From positions 1-8,319 of the forward strand of contig DATIDP010000219.1 of the NCBI GenBank assembly GCA_035456265.1: 8,319 nucleotides of DNA. The letters run 5' to 3'. The notes under the pieces were generated by a model. It worked only from the letters and a program-made list of their open reading frames with translations. It did no database searches and had not been told where the DNA came from. The translations under genes were made by a program, and so were the position numbers. This stretch comes from DASUPK01 sp035456265 (GTDB lineage Bacteria > Actinomycetota > Thermoleophilia > Solirubrobacterales > 70-9). Positions 6,261 through 8,319 of the stretch are shown piece by piece (positions within the stretch are counted from its first letter, which is position 1; each line of letters opens with the position of its first letter).

Positions 6261-6419
6261 ATGCCGGAGGAGAACGTCCAAGTCGTGGACAGGGGAAACG
6301 GTCTCGATGTGGAGGCCCGCTACCTATTCCTCTATGACGTCCACGGGGGGAAGATCACCCGCATGGCCCTCTACGGAGAGCTTGGCGAGGCCCTCGAAGC
6401 CGCCGGTCTGTCGGCGTAG
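6261..6419 (+). pseudogene. SnoaL-like (NTF2 fold) gene with an apparent internal deletion
   Basis: The 52-codon frame starts MPEENVQVV, which matches the usual beginning of small SnoaL-like proteins (MSQENVEVVRR). It then goes straight into a segment matching the end of the same family: a beta-strand pair with a GGKITRM turn, then ALYGELGEALEAAGLSA. Full members are roughly 120-140 residues, so about 80 central residues, including most of the cone-shaped pocket, are missing. The join falls near DRGNG. The frame is intact, so a short peptide could still be made, but it could not form the normal fold. The open frame extends back to a GTG at 6207, but the ATG at 6261 matches the family. A GATACT box at 6246-6251 resembles a -10 element and there is no ribosome site. 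The small membrane-protein gene follows closely. The family call is from C-terminal resemblance and the deletion is an inference. Confidence 0.6.
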
Positions 6420-6440
6420 GCGGTGGATCGACTGAGCCGC

Positions 6441-6593
6441 ATGTCTGTCGGAACCGCAATCGGGGTCGGTGCGGTGATTGGGTTGGCGCTCGGCCTCGTC
6501 CTCAGCCTGACCACAGACATTCCTCTCGCACCAGAGGTCGGGGTGGTGCTTGGGGTGCTGGTCGGCTGGCTCGCGGGCCGGAATCGTGATTGA
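6441..6593 (+). CDS. Small two-helix membrane protein (50 residues)
   Basis: A short frame encodes MSVGTAIGVGAVIGLALGLV, then LSLTTDIPLAPEVGVVLGVL and VGWLAGRNRD. It forms two glycine-rich hydrophobic helices joined by a TTDIPLAPE turn, with a charged C-terminus. I recall small actinobacterial membrane proteins with this TTD-P-APE loop; their function is unknown. Codon third positions are G/C-rich. The start could be the ATG at 6441 or an in-frame GTG at 6423, only 3 bp after the SnoaL-like stop, which would allow translational coupling; neither has a good ribosome site. The stop at 6591-6593 is followed at once by another SnoaL-tail fragment. Confidence 0.65.
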   Translation: MSVGTAIGVGAVIGLALGLVLSLTTDIPLAPEVGVVLGVLVGWLAGRNRD

Positions 6594-6624
6594 CACCCTC
6601 GAAGCCACGGGGCTGCGGGAGTAG
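6592..6624 (+). pseudogene. Fragment resembling a SnoaL-like C-terminus
   Basis: Eleven codons read DTLEATGLRE followed by TAG. This closely matches the EALEAAGLSA-stop end of the SnoaL-like remnant at 6390-6419, and the usual LEAAGLRE family ending. It overlaps the last bases of the small membrane gene. It looks like the tail of a second, otherwise lost, SnoaL-like gene, though 10 residues is little evidence. Confidence 0.4.
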
Positions 6625-6759
6625 GCCCAGCCTCAGCAGTCGACCGTCTTGATCTGAACCGGACGTGGAAGTCACCGGATACCCGATGGGACGGGACCTC
6701 CGCGGCGACGCCTGCATAAGCAAGATGTCGAAGCCGTTCGAGTGGCCCGCCTCGGGTCT
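6625..6759. other. Intergenic stretch without a recognised feature
   Basis: This stretch lies between the SnoaL-tail fragment and the hairpin at 6760. Open frames here are short and have no start with a ribosome site. I looked for a tRNA because of GTTCGAGT near 6736, but found no matching acceptor and anticodon arms. Confidence 0.3.
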
Positions 6760-6791
6760 TTGGAGCCGCGCAGGTTGCTGCGCGGCTCCAA
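6760..6791 (-). terminator. 13-bp perfect hairpin, probable terminator of the secreted-protein gene
   Basis: TTGGAGCCGCGCA and TGCGCGGCTCCAA are perfect inverted copies around a 6-base loop (GGTTGC on the plus strand). It begins 25 bp beyond the stop of the minus-strand gene at 6817. There is no T run on the minus side. On the plus side, ATTTT follows after several bases, so it may work in both directions. Confidence 0.65.
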
Positions 6792-6816
6792 GCTCCATTT
6801 TCTGTGCCGGTTGGGT

Positions 6817-7122
6817 CTAAGGGGGACCCCCGGGGAAGCAGACCAGGGCCGTCCCGTGTGTCTGTGCGGCCCCAGAGACCAACTGCCCGGGTGTCGTGCC
6901 CGCGGCGGCGGCCATCGCCTGCACATCTTTCGATATCTGGGCGCGCTCGCCCGGCACCGCGAAGGGGTTGAGCGCCTGCCCCGGTGCCACGGACGATGAC
7001 CCGGAGCCCACACAGCTTGCGTTTGGGTTGTCCGCAGCAGAGCCGAACGCACCGGGCACCGCCGTGACCAGCCCGACTGCAGCGAGAGCGACCGCCGCAA
7101 CGATCCGCCTACGCACCTTCAT
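6817..7122 (-). CDS. Small secreted protein with two cysteines
   Basis: This 101-residue protein has a textbook Sec signal: MKVRRR, then a hydrophobic core AAVALAAVGLVTAVPG, with likely cleavage around residues 27-30 (AFGSAA). The mature part has NPNASCVG near its start, SVAPGQALNPFAVPG in the middle, a helical segment (AQISKDVQAMAAAAG), TTPGQLVSGAAQTHG, and ends FPGGPP. The only two cysteines, 37 and 95, could form one disulfide outside the cell. There is no lipobox. I do not recognise a named family, although short actinobacterial secreted proteins with an N-x-x-ASCVG start seem familiar. The ATG at 7122 has a perfect AAGGAGGT five bases upstream, the strongest ribosome site in the window, and a clear promoter lies at 7162-7190. 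The gene is followed by a 13-bp hairpin. It therefore looks like a well-expressed single-gene unit. Confidence 0.85.
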   Translation of the reverse strand: MKVRRRIVAAVALAAVGLVTAVPGAFGSAADNPNASCVGSGSSSVAPGQALNPFAVPGERAQISKDVQAMAAAAGTTPGQLVSGAAQTHGTALVCFPGGPP

Positions 7123-7161
7123 TGCTGACCTCCTTCCGTGGCTTAAGTCAGCCGTCGAGCT

Positions 7162-7190
7162 ATTCGAACACCCGCACAGTTGCGTGTCAA
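7162..7190 (-). promoter_or_regulatory. Sigma-70-type promoter of the secreted-protein gene
   Basis: On the minus strand, TTGACA (7190-7185) and TCGAAT (7167-7162) are separated by exactly 17 bp: a full -35 match and a 4/6 -10 match. Transcription would start near 7155, giving a leader of about 33 nt that contains the AAGGAGGT ribosome site. Confidence 0.65.
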
Positions 7191-7275
7191 GGACTGGAAG
7201 CCGCCGGCTGCGGGACCAGGCGACACCAAATCAGATTTCACGCGCAGAGCCAATCGGGGCGTTCTTCGACGCGCA

Positions 7276-7299
7276 GGACTTGCTACCGGACTTGCTACC
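7276..7299. repeat. Tandem 12-bp repeat, two perfect copies
   Basis: GGACTTGCTACC occurs twice back to back (7276-7287 and 7288-7299). On the minus strand the copy at 7288-7299 contains the TAG stop (7297-7295) of the small membrane gene at 7540, so the second copy lies just downstream of that gene. Confidence 0.75.
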
Positions 7300-7540
7300 G
7301 CACCCTCCTCCTTCCGCTTGGAATGCGGTCTTTCCAACTGCTCCCGGGACCGGCGTGTCGCCAATGCCGAAGGAGCCAGATGCCGGCCAAGGTCGCTATC
7401 CACGTGCCCGCGTAGGTCGCTGCGATCAGTGCCAGGACCTGAACGCCGAAGGACGCACCGAGTGCGATGGCGAGCCAGACCGCGAGAGCCCCGATCAGCA
7501 AGCCGACGAGCAGAACCCCTACTCGCATTCGCGACGTCAC
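7295..7540 (-). CDS. Small membrane protein of unknown function
   Basis: The 81-residue product has two hydrophobic helices (about 6-29, VGVLLVGLLIGALAVWLAIA, and 33-57, beginning VQVLALIAATYAGTWIATLA) and an Arg-rich C-terminus, SGRRRVR. The helices are long, clean and separated by a short turn, which is unlikely for a chance frame; third positions are moderately G/C-rich. I do not recognise the family. Starts are GTG at 7540 or ATG at 7528; neither has a ribosome site. In the same frame just upstream, the codons before an in-frame TAG (7570-7568) read VETDVARREKLLGQLP, which also looks coding, so this may be the second half of a damaged gene. It lies upstream of the secreted-protein gene on the same strand, but that gene has its own promoter. 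Confidence 0.55.
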   Translation of the reverse strand: MTSRMRVGVLLVGLLIGALAVWLAIALGASFGVQVLALIAATYAGTWIATLAGIWLLRHWRHAGPGSSWKDRIPSGRRRVR

Positions 7541-7770
7541 GTAGGTCGTATCGGCACGGCGGGCGTTCTACGGCAGCTGTCCCAGAAGTTTCTCGCGGCG
7601 GGCCACATCTGTCTCGACTTGTCCAGCGCCGGCACTGAATCAATGACCGGTCCGGGCGCTGTGGCCGGTCGACGGTCGAGGGACAGAGTGTCGTCGGGAC
7701 GGCGACGAAGGTGTCCGCGGGGCCGAGGCAATGAGGGACGGCTGGTTTGTTCCTTTCGTCACTCTTCTCG
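7541..7770. other. Intergenic stretch before the His/Pro-repeat gene
   Basis: No confident gene is present. It holds a GACCGG/CCGGTC inverted pair (7645-7650, 7665-7670) and the coding-like minus fragment at 7571-7639 noted under the small membrane gene. A 16-codon plus-strand frame, ATG 7731 to TAA 7781, encodes MRDGWFVPFVTLLAGL. I see no strong promoter; a divergent promoter pair is expected here, since genes leave it in both directions. Confidence 0.35.
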
Positions 7771-7794
7771 CCGGGCTGTAAGCATTACGCCCGG
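7771..7794 (+). promoter_or_regulatory. Hairpin or dyad overlapping the start of the His/Pro-repeat gene
   Basis: CCGGGC (7771-7776) pairs with GCCCGG (7789-7794), and GTAA (7778-7781) pairs with TTAC (7785-7788) around the loop GCA, with a single bulged T: ten base pairs in all. The last paired base is the G of the GTG start codon. The structure also contains the TAA of the upstream 16-codon frame. It could block initiation in RNA, or be a GTAA-N3-TTAC operator in DNA. Confidence 0.5.
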
Positions 7795-8319
7795 TGCTCA
7801 AACCAAAGCAGCGCAGGACTGGTTCGGTCTATCTGGTGAGCCTGGCCGCAGCGAGTCTGCCCGCCCTTCTCGTCAGCATCCTGATCTACGGCGCGGCTGC
7901 GCTCGGACTTCGGTCCGCGACGGACGGGGGATGGCCGGACACGCCGCCCCGATCGGAGGGGGATAGAGGCACACCCGGACTGTTGGTCCTCGGCGAGCCG
8001 TCGCCGGCCACTGATTTGACACGCCACCGTCCGGGAGAACGCAAACGTAAGAGTGCCCCGGCGCCCGCGTCTGCGACCGCACCGGCGTCGCCACTTCCTA
8101 CGAGCACAGCTGAAGGCCACCCGGTGTCTGGCCCAGCCACGTCGCCGGACCATTCGACGCACCCCACTCACCCGACCCACCCGCCTCACCCGACCCACCC
8201 CACGCCGCCGGACCATCCCACGCCGCCCGACCACCCCACGCCGCCGGACCACCCCACGCCGCCGGACCACCCCATGCCGCCGGACCATCCCACGCCGCCG
8301 GACCATCCGCCGCACCCCG
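7794..8319 (+). CDS. Membrane-anchored His/Pro-rich repeat protein, C-terminal part missing
   Basis: The frame is open from the GTG at 7794 to the right edge (175 residues so far). A basic start (LKPKQRRTG) precedes one hydrophobic helix (about 11-39, VYLVSLAAASLPALLVSILI then YGAAALGL). A long low-complexity region follows, with Pro, Ala, Ser, Thr and Arg to about residue 118. Then come six His-x-x triplets (HST, HPT, HPT, HPP, HPT, HPT) and six copies of the hexapeptide PPDHPT or close variants. Polarity suggests an N-in anchor with the repeat outside the membrane. Pro-rich rods often span cell walls, and regularly spaced His could bind metal ions; both are inferences. Upstream, an in-frame TAA at 7779-7781 blocks a longer start. 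No ribosome site is seen before GTG 7794. Third positions are strongly G/C, supporting this strand. The antisense frame gives Arg/Val repeats and is a shadow. What domain follows the repeat is unknown. Confidence 0.75.
   Translation, partial: MLKPKQRRTGSVYLVSLAAASLPALLVSILIYGAAALGLRSATDGGWPDTPPRSEGDRGTPGLLVLGEPSPATDLTRHRPGERKRKSAPAPASATAPASPLPTSTAEGHPVSGPATSPDHSTHPTHPTHPPHPTHPTPPDHPTPPDHPTPPDHPTPPDHPMPPDHPTPPDHPPHP
8151..8312 (+). repeat. Coding tandem repeats: 9-bp x 6, then 18-bp x 6
   Basis: From 8151 to 8204 there are six 9-bp units (CAC-CCN-ACN type) coding His-Pro-Thr-like triplets. From 8205 to 8312 there are six 18-bp units of the form CCGCCGGACCAYCCCACG coding PPDHPT, with a Met variant in the fourth unit and a Pro in the sixth. 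Most differences between units are at third positions, suggesting selection on the peptide. The array may continue past the window. Confidence 0.9.

Noticed and set aside
6650..6760. Possible tRNA (GTTCGAGT-like T loop near 6736)
   Set aside because: No acceptor stem, D arm or anticodon arm could be paired around it at proper distances.
6896..7966. 356-codon open frame on the plus strand
   Set aside because: It runs across the antisense of the secreted-protein and membrane-protein genes and ends inside the His/Pro gene. There is no coherent domain and the composition changes along it.
8151..8312. CRISPR-like array
   Set aside because: The units are contiguous 9- and 18-bp repeats with no spacers, in frame within a coding sequence.
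7785..8315. Minus-strand frame with Arg/Val/Gly repeats opposite the His/Pro repeats
   Set aside because: The repeats are a by-product of the 18-bp units. The plus frame has a membrane anchor and varies mainly at third codon positions, which supports coding on the plus strand.

Overview
The DNA is clearly GC-rich, uses GTG and TTG starts freely, and mixes genes that have a Shine-Dalgarno site with genes that have none. Together with the protein types present (an actinobacterial cysteine operon, a DUF6328-like membrane protein, a SnoaL-like gene tail ending in LEAAGL, and a surface protein with an Ala-x-x repeat), this suggests a chromosomal segment of a high-GC actinomycete. Class Thermoleophilia (Solirubrobacterales or a neighbour) is my best guess. 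The placement is an inference from family resemblance, not a measured phylogeny.

Layout. (1) Positions 1-3056, minus strand: a tight housekeeping run read in the order cysK (O-acetylserine sulfhydrylase), cysE (serine O-acetyltransferase), then a UvrD/PcrA-type helicase that runs off the left edge. The gaps are 27 and 28 bp, so one transcript is likely. CysE makes O-acetylserine and CysK turns it into cysteine. (2) Positions 3110-4060, minus strand: a four-helix DUF6328-like membrane protein and a membrane-anchored charged coiled-coil protein. (3) Positions 4061-5196: a stretch with a coding-like ghost and a 30-bp repeat, then a divergent pair, a small zinc-ribbon protein (minus) and a single-domain rhodanese (plus), with an 8-bp inverted repeat between them. 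(4) Positions 5197-6201: a long leader, an exported Ala-triplet-repeat protein, and a strong hairpin terminator. (5) Positions 6202-7793: an accessory region of small or broken genes. It holds a SnoaL-like gene that looks internally deleted, a 50-residue two-helix membrane protein, stray SnoaL-tail fragments, a secreted two-cysteine protein with a clear promoter and ribosome site, and another small membrane protein. (6) Position 7794 to the right edge, plus strand: the first 175 residues of a membrane-anchored His/Pro-rich repeat protein whose start codon sits at the foot of a hairpin.

Functionally, only the cysteine genes form a recognisable pathway. The rhodanese about 2 kb away also handles sulfur, but no shared operon links it to them. 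The right half is mostly small envelope or secreted proteins of unknown role. I see no CRISPR array, tRNA, rRNA, transposase or integrase. No complete new system is demonstrated. The most unusual items are the His/Pro repeat protein with its hairpin and leader peptide, the Ala-triplet surface protein, and the decayed SnoaL pieces.
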